From positions 1 through 64,000 of the forward strand of contig MU119210.1 of the NCBI GenBank assembly GCA_014904845.1: a DNA stretch of 64,000 nt, given 5' to 3'. Shown in pieces: positions 42,901-54,479 of this stretch. Under the pieces are notes generated by a model, which was given only the letters and a program-made list of their open reading frames with translations, had not been told where the DNA came from and did no database searches. The position numbers were made by a program, and so were the translations under genes. The DNA comes from Acephala macrosclerotiorum (Eukaryota > Ascomycota > Leotiomycetes > Helotiales > Mollisiaceae). Positions within the stretch are counted from its first letter, which is position 1, and each line of letters starts with the position of its first letter.

Positions 42901-44192
42901 CCAAAATGACAGGAAATTGGTTTAGCTGTGAAGACTATAGAATCGCCAGCTTGTCCTGTAATGCTAGGGGGAAAGATTCAGCGACGTACTGTCCATCGAT
43001 GCTCGATCATCCACAATCTCACTCACAACTGTCCCAGCTTTCGTTTCGTCGAATTGGTAAACCATGACCCGATGGAAGCTAGTCAACTCATAAACCAAAC
43101 CAACGACAACATCCAGGAGCTCCTGTAACGTTGTTTGAGCAGCCAATTGAATCTGGATTTCGCACAGCACGTGGAACAATTCCATGGACCCAATCTGACG
43201 TTCTGTCTCTCGCGCGACTTGAACCGCGTGTAGCGGCTTGCTCTTGGCAGTCGTTGATAGTTTACGTTCCTCATCCGTGGCCTGGGTCTCAACAACCCCG
43301 ACCGGAATCTTTGGAAAGCCATCATCAGGCGGGTGCCTTGGATTGAAAATGTCCTTCATCAATTCGAATTCGCAAATCACCAGATCAGAAGGAGCACTCC
43401 AATGCATTGCAATGTAGCAAGAAAGTGGTGTTCCCATCAGCGATATCAATGTGAGAGAAAAGACATCTGGATTAGTTCTCAAATCCTGCTCCCGCTCTCT
43501 CATCGAACGTACGCGAGATTTGAACTCCCTTTGTCGCTTTTGATCAAGAGGTCGGTGAAGCAACGTAGCTCGAACAATGCCTCGGGCTGTAAGCCTGTGA
43601 TGGCTTGCGAATTTTCGCTGACAACTCGAACAACAAATCGACCTTGTTTGTCCTCCCTTATGGCAATCAAGGCTCTAAATCCTTGTATCGCGCCGGGTAT
43701 GTGGATCCTGCCGGTCAATCGTCAGATTAATCATTGACCTCGACCGCAAGGAAGGGTTGAGCCTACGGTTCATCTTCGCATCTGTAAACCTTTTGATCCT
43801 TTACTATTTCCGGACTGCGGGACTCCTCGGAGGTTGCGAGGTTGAACGTGTTGGAAACGAATCGAGATGAACCAGCACTGGGCGCCGCGGTCCCCATGTG
43901 TTCTGAAGTCGCAACACTTGGCGGGTCTTCACCGTAGCCATTGTCTTCCTGTGAGTTGTGTCGAACTAGGGAGGCCGGAGGGGACGGTTTCTCGTGGGAT
44001 TCTGTCTCGTCGTCCGAGATCAAAGCAGGAGTAGGGACAACTATGTGGAGTTAGCCATCTGCTCAATGTTGTTCATTGACACGATTCTTGCACACTCAAT
44101 CCATCTTTTTCACTTGTCCCTGAAATGCGAATTGGAAAGACCCTCTGAATCTTGAACGGATCCACGATCTTGGAGGTCTTGGTTGTGGACAT
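39964..44192 (-). CDS. Fungal phytochrome hybrid histidine kinase, 9 exons, frame broken twice
   Basis: About 1,200 residues with PAS-GAF-PHY-HisKA-HATPase-receiver order, the FphA-type red-light sensor. Exons on the minus strand: 44192-44114, 44040-43767, 43707-42990, 42853-41985, 41940-41818, 41768-41599, 41480-41264, 41173-40374, 40308-39964. The bilin cysteine is in CEDEPIHIPGAIQ (about residue 114). GAF has FPASDIPKQARDLYLLNKIR and SPIHIKYLENMGVRA; the phosphohistidine is in NAGHEVRTPLN; the ATPase has DDGKGMS and GLGLAM; the receiver has VAEDNPLN and the aspartate in ILMDSQMP. Near 43537 (after FELRCFTDL) and near 42555 (between ISTH and GTGMRVS) the frame changes by +2 with no possible intron, so the gene carries small deletions or the assembly has errors. 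Intron 4 (41941-41984) has a GC donor. Confidence 0.85.
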
Positions 44193-44684
44193 CTTTCGTC
44201 TCTTCCAACGGCGAGAGCTCGTTTTCTCTATGCTATCGCCAATGTGATTGTATACTCCTGGCCTTCATCGAGTCATTCATTCGCAGATGCTCGATTGAAT
44301 GTAGTATTCTTGTGGTGATGACGCCGGCATGTAGATGTAGAAGGCATTCTTTGCTTTGGGACAAAATTAAGGTTCTACACATCAATGTCATGAATAATGG
44401 GCAGCGGAACTAAAGGAAGTTAGGGGTCCTGGGGCGTAATGGCTCCTCCGATCGAGAACCCATGCCAGATGGGGTTGCTCAAGAAAAGAAACGCGAATCG
44501 AAAGAAATCCATCCACACGGTGCAGATGCCCGCAGATGGTGGGCATAATGTTTACGCTTCAGTGATCTAGTCTCGACCGCCCATGCGCTCGGGCGGGACC
44601 ATGCCCTGAGTGGTGGGTAAGGATGGATTGATCTGATTGATGAGGTGCCACATTGTAATAACAAATAATGAATCTTCAATTGTA
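44193..44684. other. Phytochrome upstream region
   Basis: Probable promoter of the phytochrome gene. No other gene is seen. The last two bases (TA, 44683-44684) flank the next element. Confidence 0.4.
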
Positions 44685-44812
44685 CTTCGTCCCCAGGGAA
44701 ATAGTTACGCCAAGAAAGACCAGGGCAAGGGGGTAAAAATGGCTGTGAACGCACCAAAGCAAAAAACCCCTGCCCTAGTCCTCTTGGCGTAACTATTTCC
44801 CTGGGGACGAAG
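44685..44812. mobile_element. 128-bp MITE with near-perfect inverted repeats, TA-flanked
   Basis: The left end CTTCGTCCCCAGGGAAATAG continues identically for 31 bp as the inverted right end (44812 backward), then diverges slightly through AAAGACCAGGGCA and AGGACTAGGGCA. A TA lies at both borders (44683-44684, 44813-44814), the Tc1/mariner-type target. The central 30 bp are unpaired. The high arm identity suggests a recent insertion. Confidence 0.85.
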
Positions 44813-44814
44813 TA

Positions 44815-46023
44815 GACCCAAGTGCATGTCTCACGTAGCAAGGTGTTGACCACATAAAGACGAGATTACGTTAAACCTCGGCACAAGAGTGTCTCCAGGA
44901 CCAAGCAGTCGGAGCCGAGCTCCACCCTTCTGCCGTTGAGGAGCTCAAGCGAGGTCCCGCCAATGTCCCCGGGCCTGAGATCAATTTCAGCTCCGTGCGC
45001 TGGCTTGTCGCTTTTGAAGAACGATCCGGAGATCGAGGGAACCAACATCGCAAACGTGCAGGAACTCTGTGCGTGTCTGATCACGAGGATTGCACATCTA
45101 GAAACTCTATCGCGCAAAGCCGTTTTGAATACCATCCAAGCCTAACCATTCCATACGCCAACTTGGAATAGAGTTCGGCTGGCGTGGCGGCACAACGTTT
45201 CCGGCCCAAGGTCTTCAAGTCTCTCTCCCCACTTGGACGCTCTGGGGCTTTCGTGCATTGCACTACCTGAGTGATGACCAAAATGGGGATTGTCATCGAG
45301 TAAGAGATTCAGCCGAAGAGAGGGATGTTGAAGCCGACACGATCCCCAAAGCAAGCTTAGAGCAAACCCAAATTTGACGCGAGAGTATTAGACTCAGGGT
45401 GTTGCTGACATCCGAGTTCAAAGTTTGAGGGACATTGAACCTTTTCTATATGATTGCCAGATGCACTAACAGTTTGTAGCACACAACGTGCTGGACATAC
45501 AACTTGAGATACTCGAGTAAACCAACACTCCTGGCATTATTGGACTGCGCAGGTACGAACCAGAAAGCAGGACGATGGCGACATGACCGAGAATGAAATG
45601 TTGAAGGGTAAGCTTTAGGTGTGATGATACAAAGATATGTTCCAAGCTATTATCGCCATGTATGAGAACTCGTACTCGTTGTCTACTTGTGTGCCATCAT
45701 GATAAACTTGGTCTCGGACAAGTGGTTGGAAAGAAATGCTATTGCTAGCCCAAAATCATTTTAACTTTGTTTACTAAATTCCGCAGGTACGGATCATTTC
45801 CAAGCATTTGACGTCATTTCCGAATGAGGAAGTGATCTTCAAAATGATACTACAAAATTATATCACCGGGATTTTTTTCCTTCTCTTCTTGCACCTTCCC
45901 TTCTTGCACCTTCCCTCACAAAGACTGATTTGCTGACAACACTTTCACGATCCATATCCTTAGTAGCATTACAAACAGTTCTTTCCCCCTTGACTCCCAA
46001 TCTTTCCTTCTGCTCGTCTTAGT
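44815..46023. other. 1.2 kb intergenic
   Basis: Open frames on both strands near 44870-45350 have no recognisable family. TTCTTGCACCTTCCC is tandemly duplicated at 45886-45900 and 45901-45915, in the 3' flank of the bHLH gene. Confidence 0.35.
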
Positions 46024-47157
46024 TCAATTCAACGGAAACACATGTCCTGGCACTCCCATATTCCCAAACCACACGTCCTCATACACCTTCACCTCACGTT
46101 GAAGGATCTGCCGCTCCCATTCCAGCTTATTTTTCTCTCGCTCTAATAAGGCAATGTGGTCCTTCGCCAGGTCGAGCACCTTTCCGCGTTGGACCTTCTT
46201 TTGGAACATGATACCAGGTTTGCCGTCAGTATCGATACTTGCAACCTGAATAGGCAAGGCCAACAATAACTCGTCGAATCTATCCTTCATCTGCTTTCGG
46301 TACTTCATCTCCACGTGTTTATGTCGTTCTTTGTCAATTGCGCTGTTACCGCCACTGCTTTCGAGTCCTGGTCTCTTCGGTATGCTTTCCTTTGTTTTTG
46401 AAGCAGGAGTGGAGATCTTTGGAGCGCTCAAAGCTGTTGTCTGAGTTGGGATACTGTCAGGCTGAACGTATGTCGTAGATGGCATGGTCTTGCGCCGTAT
46501 AAGAAGTCGTCGGTCGCTTGGGATAGTTTCAGCTTCCCTACTTGGGTCATCTGCCGTCCTCCGTCTTTTTCGACTCGGGGATTGTGTAAACGATATTGCA
46601 CAAGTTTCCAAAGCTTCGATCGGCCCTCCTTGTTGCATCTCCCCTACGAAATCCCCACTACATCTCTTCGGCTGAGGTGCATAGAGTGAATCTGTGTTAA
46701 GTTGCACTGAGTTGGGAGGAAATGCCGAATGTGGGGGCTTCCATTGTGTGCTTGGGCTTTGCAGTGAGGTCTGCGAGCCAGAAATATCATACGATAGTTG
46801 CTGATGAGTGTCGCATGTGATTTCGCCGAAACTAGCATCGAATGGATTGTGTCCTTCATTGAACGGGGAGCTGAAGATTCCGTTTGTTGCCGTCGGGGTT
46901 GGGCTTGTTGTGAAATCGCTACCCGAACACCCCAGTAGAGCACCCATCGGCATCATCCAGCCAGAAAACTCTTTGGTTGGTAAAACATAATTTAGAGGCA
47001 AGGTCTTGGAGAAAGTCCTTGCAGAATCTGGAGACATGGAGCTGATTACATCAGCATCAAAAGTATTGCTGAAGTCTTTGAAACACGAGTATCCATCGCA
47101 AATGCTCGCTGTTGATCTAACAGATTCCTCGTCGAGGTGGAAAAAATAGTCTCCCAT
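46024..47157 (-). CDS. bHLH transcription factor
   Basis: 377-aa nuclear regulator. The C-terminal third carries a basic helix-loop-helix domain: basic region and helix 1 ERHKHVEMKYRKQMKDRFDEL, a loop containing DTDGKPGIMFQKK, and helix 2 KVQRGKVLDLAKDHIALLERE, followed by a leucine-rich extension. The first 200 residues are serine/threonine-rich and likely disordered. A basic KRRR cluster near the centre (SPSRKRRRTADD) may be a nuclear signal. The start is the first ATG (47157, MGDYFFHLDEES); the frame stays open upstream to 47376 without an ATG, so an upstream exon is possible. The regulated genes are unknown. Confidence 0.85.
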   Translation of the reverse strand: MGDYFFHLDEESVRSTASICDGYSCFKDFSNTFDADVISSMSPDSARTFSKTLPLNYVLPTKEFSGWMMPMGALLGCSGSDFTTSPTPTATNGIFSSPFNEGHNPFDASFGEITCDTHQQLSYDISGSQTSLQSPSTQWKPPHSAFPPNSVQLNTDSLYAPQPKRCSGDFVGEMQQGGPIEALETCAISFTQSPSRKRRRTADDPSREAETIPSDRRLLIRRKTMPSTTYVQPDSIPTQTTALSAPKISTPASKTKESIPKRPGLESSGGNSAIDKERHKHVEMKYRKQMKDRFDELLLALPIQVASIDTDGKPGIMFQKKVQRGKVLDLAKDHIALLEREKNKLEWERQILQREVKVYEDVWFGNMGVPGHVFPLN

Positions 47158-48471
47158 AATATTGAAATTTGCAAGGCTCTCATGATTCAAAGTTTCGCAC
47201 AGCCGATGATAATATCTACATTTTTGCTTCTCTGCCACGGAGAGTTGTTTCTTCTTTGGTACAACTAAGATGATGCATTTGCATATACATTTGTGTACCG
47301 TTCCTCCAATGCCTAGCCTTCGATGTTCTGGCCCGCTCGTTGTGTCACGATACTCGAGGCTTGCAGAATTTAACACTGTTCAGTGGACGGGAGCGCCAGG
47401 CATGTCACCGCCCTAAATTCAACTTGCAGTACCACAATCAGGCACTGATATCGAGATGCCCCCCATGAATTTCCAGCTTTATGGAATGCCTGGTTGCATC
47501 TCACAGCAGTAAGAAGTCATACTTCAGATATCTGAGGGGCCAAACAGCGTTTTGAGCCCTCGATCATAGTTATGACCCGTTCAAGTCAACACGAGGCACG
47601 CGGTAGTCAATGTATGACAACGGCTGGGCCCTGCAACGAACATGGTCTGTAGCAAGAGGCGCACCAAAGCTTCATAATCGATGTCTCAGTAGGTTACGAT
47701 GGTTCCACACACCTTGGTGCGCTACCCGCGGAGAAATCCCGATTCGATGTCACAGGATCCAAATTCTAGAATACCATGTAGCTGTACTAGGTTGTACCTT
47801 GCTCAATCATGCTCCATAATATGTTTGCCATTAAACACACATTGGTCAAGTGTCTCGATGGTGACAAGAATGCCTCGTGCCCTTCATCGCTTACGTAGTA
47901 TGCACGCCGTTGCTAGATTGAGTCAAAGTGTTGTAACTTATCGTTCTCAACTCTATCCTCCCTTTCATCAAGATAGATGCAACTTTGCGTTCGCCAAACA
48001 CCGGTGTCGCTAAAAGACGCCGATTCTGTTCGTTCTCTGACGTTCGTTGTAACGGGATCTTATGGCCGGCGTTTTCCAACGCGGACTTCCACCTGCGAGT
48101 CCTGCACCTCCAGCTCTCAACTCGGAATTTGCTTCTTGGGCACTGTTTTCAGATAGATGGGCTGCCTTAAACGAGGGTTTCAAAACTAGGCTTCCAGAAT
48201 ATTGCCAATCCAAATCGAAAGCCTCAATCCAAGTGACCACGCATCGTACCAATATCCCCAAACCAGGCTACACAAAGGGCTGAAACCATTCAAGTAAAGG
48301 TACCACAAGGGCTCAAATCGTCCACATCCTAGTCTCTAGCCACGTTTCTATTCTTCGCATCCACAGATACGTTTTGCATCATCTCCCCTCGTACCAGGAA
48401 CGCAAACAACTTTAACGTCCACCAGGAGTCTAGAATTCAAGCACTCTGCTGCAACCACGTAGCATCTCATA
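47158..48471. other. 1.3 kb intergenic
   Basis: Upstream region of the bHLH gene, then sequence with no gene recognised. It ends at the TA flanking the AT-rich element. Confidence 0.4.
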
Positions 48472-49239
48472 AGTCAAACCCCTTATTAATCGGCCACCCC
48501 CTAAAGTCGGCCACTTTTTACACCAAAAATAACGATTTTTGATTTTTATATTTCTATTAATTATTAATAAAAAAATGCAAAATTAAAAATATATATTATT
48601 TAGATAAAAACTAAATAAGTTACTAATTTTTTTTTAAATTCTTAATTTTAAATAATAAATTATTAAACTTTAAAATTCGTGATTTTCGATTTATATATAA
48701 ATTATATACAAATTTTGAATTTTTTTATTTTATAAATAACTTTCGCAAATATTAATAAAAAAATTTAATTTTTTTCTTTAAAGATTCTCAATATTAATGC
48801 AGCGTTAAAAATAAAAATTTTAAGTTTTTTTTATTAATAATTCTTTTTTAAAATTAAATTAAAAAAATTCTCATATAAATTTATAATAGAAAACTTTTAA
48901 TCTTTAATTTAAAAAAAATAATTACTAATAGAAATTTCTAATTTTTGAATTTCTAAATATATATTGCTTAAAAGTATTTTTTGTAATTTTTTCAAATTAT
49001 TTTATTAATTTCTTTTAATATAATATATAAATATATAAAAAATACTTAAAAAATATAATTAAAAATTATTAAATAAAATATTTATAAAATATTTTTCATT
49101 TTAAACTAAAATATACTTTTATATATTGAGAAGCTAAAATAAAAAAGCTTTTATAATTATATAAATTTTTGGTTGAATAATATTTAATTTTATAAAGTGG
49201 CCGACTTTAGGAGGTGGCCGATTAATAGGGGGTTTGACT
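48472..49239. mobile_element. 768-bp AT-rich element with 46-bp inverted ends, TA-flanked
   Basis: The left end AGTCAAACCCCTTATTAATC continues through GGCCACCCCCTAAAGTCGGC and is matched in inverted orientation at the right end (49239 backward) with only two or three differences. TA lies at both borders (48470-48471, 49240-49241). Between about 48530 and 49195 the sequence is almost purely A and T, unlike anything else in the window. There is no coding capacity. The ends suggest a Tc1/mariner-type element; the interior could be an AT-rich MITE or a transposon eroded by repeat-induced point mutation, though the GC-rich ends survived. Confidence 0.85.
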
Positions 49240-49241
49240 TA

Positions 49242-50133
49242 TCCCGTACTCAAATACGGTCCTCCACATCACTCCTTTCGCTTCCCCATTCCTTTTCCCA
49301 TCATCAAACTTTTACATACACACCGACATCCTCATCCATATCCGGATCAAACAACCGAATCCAGGCAGTACACAAACCAATCAAGTTCCTTTCAACCCTC
49401 GATCAGCTGATTCCCTTCCCTCCATCTTACACCGTATCCAAACGAAACAACCCCAGATCCGCTCTTCGCTCCGCCTCCATTCTCGTCTCCAGGATCCGAA
49501 CCGAAGAGAAACCTTGATACCCATGATCGTGAGCCTTTATGTTGCACATCGCATCTAATCGCATCGACGATCTAGAGCTGTCTTAAATTTCCCTGACGAG
49601 TGCGTACATTGGTTTGTTACCGGGTAATGGGGATCGAGGGGTTGTGCGTGTTTGATTGGTGGGGTGCGGGGAGATTGGGTGAGTTTTAAATTGAGGGTTT
49701 GTGACGTGCATGAGATGGGGGGTTGTGGGGGAGTAGCTGATAGACCTTTTACTACTTAGTCTCGATAGGAAATGAGGGTCATTATAAGAAGTGAGTGTTC
49801 CTACTTGTACTTCAAACAAACAATTTTGAGATCATCACAGTGTCCCATAGATACCGTGCGTCAATCCCCGAAACTTCTTGTGATCATTGCACAGCTTAAT
49901 AGACCGAAAAGGTGGCAGGAGGAGAATGGTATTCTTCATTATTAGGAGGTTCGTTCCAAAAAAGTAGCGCTGCCTATCCCAAAGCTAGCGGATTTTTACA
50001 GTTACAAAAATCCTCCGTTCGTTCGTTCGTTCGTTTGTTCATGCTGGTCATAACCTCGTATCGTATACAATTTCACCGATCCCTCTTCCCCTTCGTTCTT
50101 ATTTCACCATCATTAATTATACGAAAGAAGTTC
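49242..50133. other. Intergenic, 3' flank of the P450 gene
   Basis: No gene recognised. A short GTTC microsatellite lies at about 50018-50036. Confidence 0.4.
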
Positions 50134-51862
50134 TCACTTCTCCCTCGGCACCAACCCAACCCTAACTCCATTTCCACACGCCATCGTCAAACTCAACTGC
50201 TCAATCCACTCCCTCCCATCCCTATCCTCCAACCCTCTAAAATCCTGTACCAACCTAACTGTCGTATAACTCGCCTCCGTCAACGCAAATTGCTGTCCGA
50301 CACAAATCCTCGGTCCGCCATTGAAAGGAAGGTATCCCCAGCCGGGACGGAGTCCTTCTTCTGGTGCCCATCGTTCTGGGCGGAAGACTTCGGCGTCTGG
50401 ACCGTAGATGTCGGGACGTCGGTGCATTACGTAGGTTGAGTAGGCGACTATTTGCCCTTTGGAGATGTAGAGGGGGGAGGTGCCGGTGGGGCCGCCGCCG
50501 TGGGGGAGGACGGTGTCGCGGTTGGCGAACCGGGCGTTTCCTGGGACGACGGGGTAGAGTCGGAGTGCTTGCCCTGTCAGCTTGGGATATTGTGAGGAGG
50601 AAGAAAGTTGGAACTTACATTCGTTCATCAGGTATTTGAGATACTTCATGTTGCGAAGGGTCTCGTAGTCTGGTTTCTCGCCACGGAGTTCATCGACTTC
50701 CGCGAGGAGTTTGGCCCAGATGTCTGGTCGGCGGGCGAGGACGTGGAAGGTGTTCGAGAGGAGACTGGCTGTTGTGTCTCGGCCTGCTAAGAGGATGTTT
50801 AGAAGTTCATCACGGAGTTGCTTTGGATCTCGAGTGGACTTCAACATCTCAGTCAAGAATACATAGCGCTCTTTTTCGCCTGTTCCGTCAATCGATTTCT
50901 CGGCATCTTTGGGCTGGGATCGCTCTAGTGCTTTCAAGATGATGTTGTCGACGAATGAATGAACGGTCTTGCATGCTTGGTCGAATTCCTTGTCGCGGAA
51001 TAAATGGACGAGCTTCCCCAACCGACTGCGATTCCCTAGTCGTGATTGGGCAAGGTCGAAACATCGGCCGAAGATCTCCTGTTCTGAACCTTCTTGAGAA
51101 GTCAAAGAGTTTACGGACTCGCCGAAGAGGAACTCAGTTGCCGAGTCGAGGGTGAGCTGGAAGAAGAGCGGCTGCAAATCCACAGTGGAACCATCTCTTG
51201 GGAGCTTGGAGATGAGTCTTTGAATGTGAGACTCGAATGTATCGAGGTCGGCAACTTGAGCTTTGGTGAAGTTTGGGCGAACAAGAGCCTGTGATCTGTG
51301 TCAGCAGGAAGTCTAGGAGTGTGAGGCACAATCATTACCCTGGAGTGTTCCCATTGCGCGCCGTCTACGAGCTTCTGTCAGCATGGCTTGATAGCTGATA
51401 TGAGGAGAGGGGTAATACCCGTCGTAAAGATGCCTTGCCCGAGAAGGGGGCCGAAAGCTTCCTGCCTCTGCCCAAGACCAAAGTCTTTGAAGTTGGTTGC
51501 GAGAATGGTCTTGACGTTTTCTGGGTCGATAGTATTGATGAATTTCTGAAAGATGGTCAATATGTTGGTTCTTCACCCCTGGTATCAGAACTGACCCGAC
51601 CCATCATTACAGCCGACCATGTGTTGCCATTGTTGATGTATCTCTGTCGGCCCACTTCCAAGATATTCTTGTTCTTTGATGCTTCCAGCTGGATCTTATA
51701 GAGTTCGTATCCGATGATCCGCTCAGGTTGGGGAATTCGGGTCTCGGGCTCGCATTTGTGCAGCTTTTTGAACTTGGCGACACGGATATAATTCACTAAC
51801 TGCCGGGCCAGAAATCCAATCACCAAAACCAGACCACCAAGAGTGTAGAACGAGGACTCCAT
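50134..51862 (-). CDS. Cytochrome P450, CYP52 (alkane/fatty-acid hydroxylase) type; 5 exons
   Basis: 507-aa ER-anchored monooxygenase. Minus-strand exons: 51862-51596, 51545-51419, 51364-51339, 51288-50619, 50567-50134. One N-terminal membrane helix ([20 protein letters not shown]) precedes the P450 fold. The 26-nt third exon restores the CYP52 block [20 protein letters not shown]. The oxygen-binding I-helix is [10 protein letters not shown], the K-helix ExxR is NESLRLYP, and the heme loop is [21 protein letters not shown] with the ligand cysteine at about residue 452. CYP52 enzymes hydroxylate the terminal carbon of alkanes and fatty acids and are usually induced by them. The acceptor before SLRLYP is GGGCAAG, not the nearer CAG. 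Confidence 0.93.
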
Positions 51863-53067
51863 CCTGATAGATGGTTGCCGAAAGTGGAACGAACTTCGTC
51901 GCCAAGATGTGGTTTGAAGAGAAAATAAGGTGCAATGCCACTAGGTCAGCGGGCTGAGATGCAGAGAGCTGGATATGTACTGTCCAGCAGAGCAGCTCTT
52001 TCAAATTTGTACAAGAATTAATAGGATGAAGGGATGGATGATGAGATGAGATGGAGATATCAAATACGCGGAAAGACAGGAGAGACCGGCCGGGGTGGGT
52101 TCTTGAATTCAGCCTTCGAGAATGGAAATCGAGGTCGGGGGGTTCGAAACCCGACGTGCAGGGAAGGAGGAAGCACGATTACGTTTGAACCAAACCGGTC
52201 GCAACAGGAGAACCCGTTCCCGGCTGGCCACGTGAACATCCAAGTTGTCTCGAGTCTTGGGTGGAGGTGGTTCCCAAACCAAGAGTGATGGTTGGGTTCG
52301 GGATGAATCCTGGTGAACGCGACAAACCGAGGCTGTGGTAAACCCTGATAAACGACCGCCACAACATCCACACATAAATTTAGCCATTGGTTGGAATACG
52401 GAAGCCAGACCGTTGAATAAGAATCTCACCTCCCGACTGGATTGTTCGTATAAAGCATATCACGGGAATTCCGAACGGAGATCTATGCTGAATAGCCGTT
52501 TAGAGGACGGAGTGATGCTCCTTGGGAAGAACAACGGAGCCCTTAAGGAATGCTTACCGCCGGCCACGCAATTGCTTTGAGGGTTGCAGCCGAATGCGAA
52601 CTCTGCCAACATGTTGAAAGACAATTATTGTTGTCCTTCCTAGAATACATTTATCCCCGAAACATGTCTTTGAAGTTGAAGAGACCTCGGTGGGTCGGCA
52701 GTCCTATCGAAACGGCGAATTCACGTGATGTCACATGCTCCGGAATGAAATAACTCATACCTGAGTCTATCTGACGAGACAACACATATCGTTTTTTTCC
52801 CGTGAGGGGTTTCTTTGATACTCTGGTTACACAATATTCCATAAAGACATTAACCAGCAAGATCGCTATCTTCACGTGATTCACCTTTCAGTGAGACTTC
52901 TAAGCCAGGCGGTCCTGTTACAGAGTCAAGTAAAAGTGTGGAGGAAATTATCAAGGCTTGATCTATTGTCTGGTTCGGGGGCAAGAGTTGTTGAGAAAAT
53001 TCTTCGTCTTTCCTCGGGCAGCATTCTTCCACACCGCTCGTCCTTCGACAAAACTCTCCTTGTGTCC
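51863..53067. other. 1.2 kb intergenic, P450 promoter side
   Basis: No gene recognised. A short palindromic word GGGTTCGAAACCC lies near 52140-52152. Confidence 0.4.
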
Positions 53068-54479
53068 TCATAATCCCGGCTCCTGCAGTATGCTACAGGT
53101 GGCCAGCAGATTCAGAGCCCCTCGCTGCAAAGTAACACTCCCACTCGCAGAATCCTCCATGAAGATCCCTCCAAAGATGCACCCTCGTTAATTCCAGAAG
53201 GTTGGAACCCAGCAACGGCATTCTTCAACACACCAAAATGATACTCGCCACTCCCACTCATATCTACTCGATCATCAACTATTGTCCCTCGCTATTAGAC
53301 AACATCAGTAACATTCCCCAACGGATTATTGTCCGTACTATGAAAAACTTGAATCGTGCTGGACATTGCCATTTATTAGACTTCAAGCATTAGAACAAAA
53401 GTGGAGAGGAGGGAAGGAGCGGTAAATACTCACTCGGCATCAAAATCCATCTTCACATACAAACTCTGCTACTGCCCAGCCGTCATCGGCGTCCTACACA
53501 TCTGGTCAGCACTTCACTCCAAGTCCCCATCCCCTCCAACGAGAACTAAACCACACACCTAAACAGAGCCTTCACACCCCCAACAGCTTTCTTATTCCCA
53601 TTAACAACCAAACTCTTCCCATCTCTCCCAACCGTAGTACTAAGTTGCGTCCTAAGTCTAACATCAAATTGATGCGTAACGAAATCTGCTGTTTCGAGGA
53701 AGGCGACTTGATAATTGTGTTAGGTTGAGGGGTTTGGAGGGGGAGGTGCATTGTTTTTATGCCGGTTGTTGATATGTTATTTATTAGGGCTGTGTTAGTG
53801 GATTGTGGTTCTTTTTGAGAGACGAGGGAGGGGAGGGGATGGGAAGGAATGAGAGTGATTGTGAAGATGAGTGTCGTGGAAGAGGGGGAATGAGAGGATT
53901 AGAGGAGCTTACGTGTTGATCGAATGGATAGAAGAAGATTAGCTCGACGAGTAGCGTTGTCAGGAGCGCCGCCTTGGGGAGGAAGATGGATTTGTCAGAG
54001 ATGGTTACTTTGAAGGCTTTGGTGTTAGTTGTGGTGTCGAACTTGGAGACTTGGTCAGCCTTGTGGTTGATGTCAAGAAAGTGAGGTAAACTTACAAGAG
54101 ATTGTGTTGTGCTAAGTAACTGAATCAAGTCACTGAAGACGAGACCTAGTTCATATCAGTGACTGGAAGATGAGATAGTAATGGAGGACTTACCGTCTCC
54201 TTTCACAACATCACTTTTGAACACGCTACCCAAGATGTTGAAGACTGTAGTAACAGCATTCTGTGCGATTCTTCCATCGGGAAGAACAACGGAGGAGTTG
54301 GTGACCGCAGTGCTGTTGGTTGTTGAGCTGGCGACGATGGTGTTTCAAGCAGCGGGACCTTCGATTTTGAGACCAGAGTCATAAGATAGAGAGACGGAAT
54401 TTCGGGAGGCTTTGGCTCCTAATGGCGTTGCGTGAGCTCCAAGGGCCTGCAAGGAGTAGAGGACTGTGGATGATTTCAT
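53068..54479 (-). pseudogene. Decayed gene for a secreted protein of unknown family
   Basis: Begins with a plausible secretion signal (MKSSTVLYSLQALGAHATPLG) and then SLSYDSGLKIEGPAA, followed by an in-frame TGA. Reading on gives NSSVVLPDGRIAQNAVTTVF and NILGSVFKSDVVKGDG up to a good donor (GTAAGT) near 54196. Further exons read KFDTTTNTKAFKVTISDKSI, YQVAFLETADFVTHQFDVRL and HFGVLKNAVAGFQPSG. They are broken by TAG after PMTAGQ, by TAATAG after NVTDVV and by a frame change before GGIFMEDSASGSVTLQRGAL. The reading ends at TGA 53068-53070. The blocks look like an ordinary secreted fungal protein but I know no name for the family. Confidence 0.65.

Noticed and set aside
50018..50036. GTTC microsatellite (and GAGC repeat near 57710-57725)
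   Set aside because: Ordinary short tandem repeats without further structure.
34755..51862. Secondary-metabolite cluster (FSH1-type hydrolase, P450, regulator)
   Set aside because: No core synthase is present, the genes are spread over 17 kb with unrelated genes between, and the P450 is a CYP52 fatty-acid type.
52134..52160. GGTTCGAAACC word resembling a tRNA T arm
   Set aside because: It is a simple palindrome; no D arm, anticodon arm or acceptor stem lies at proper distances.
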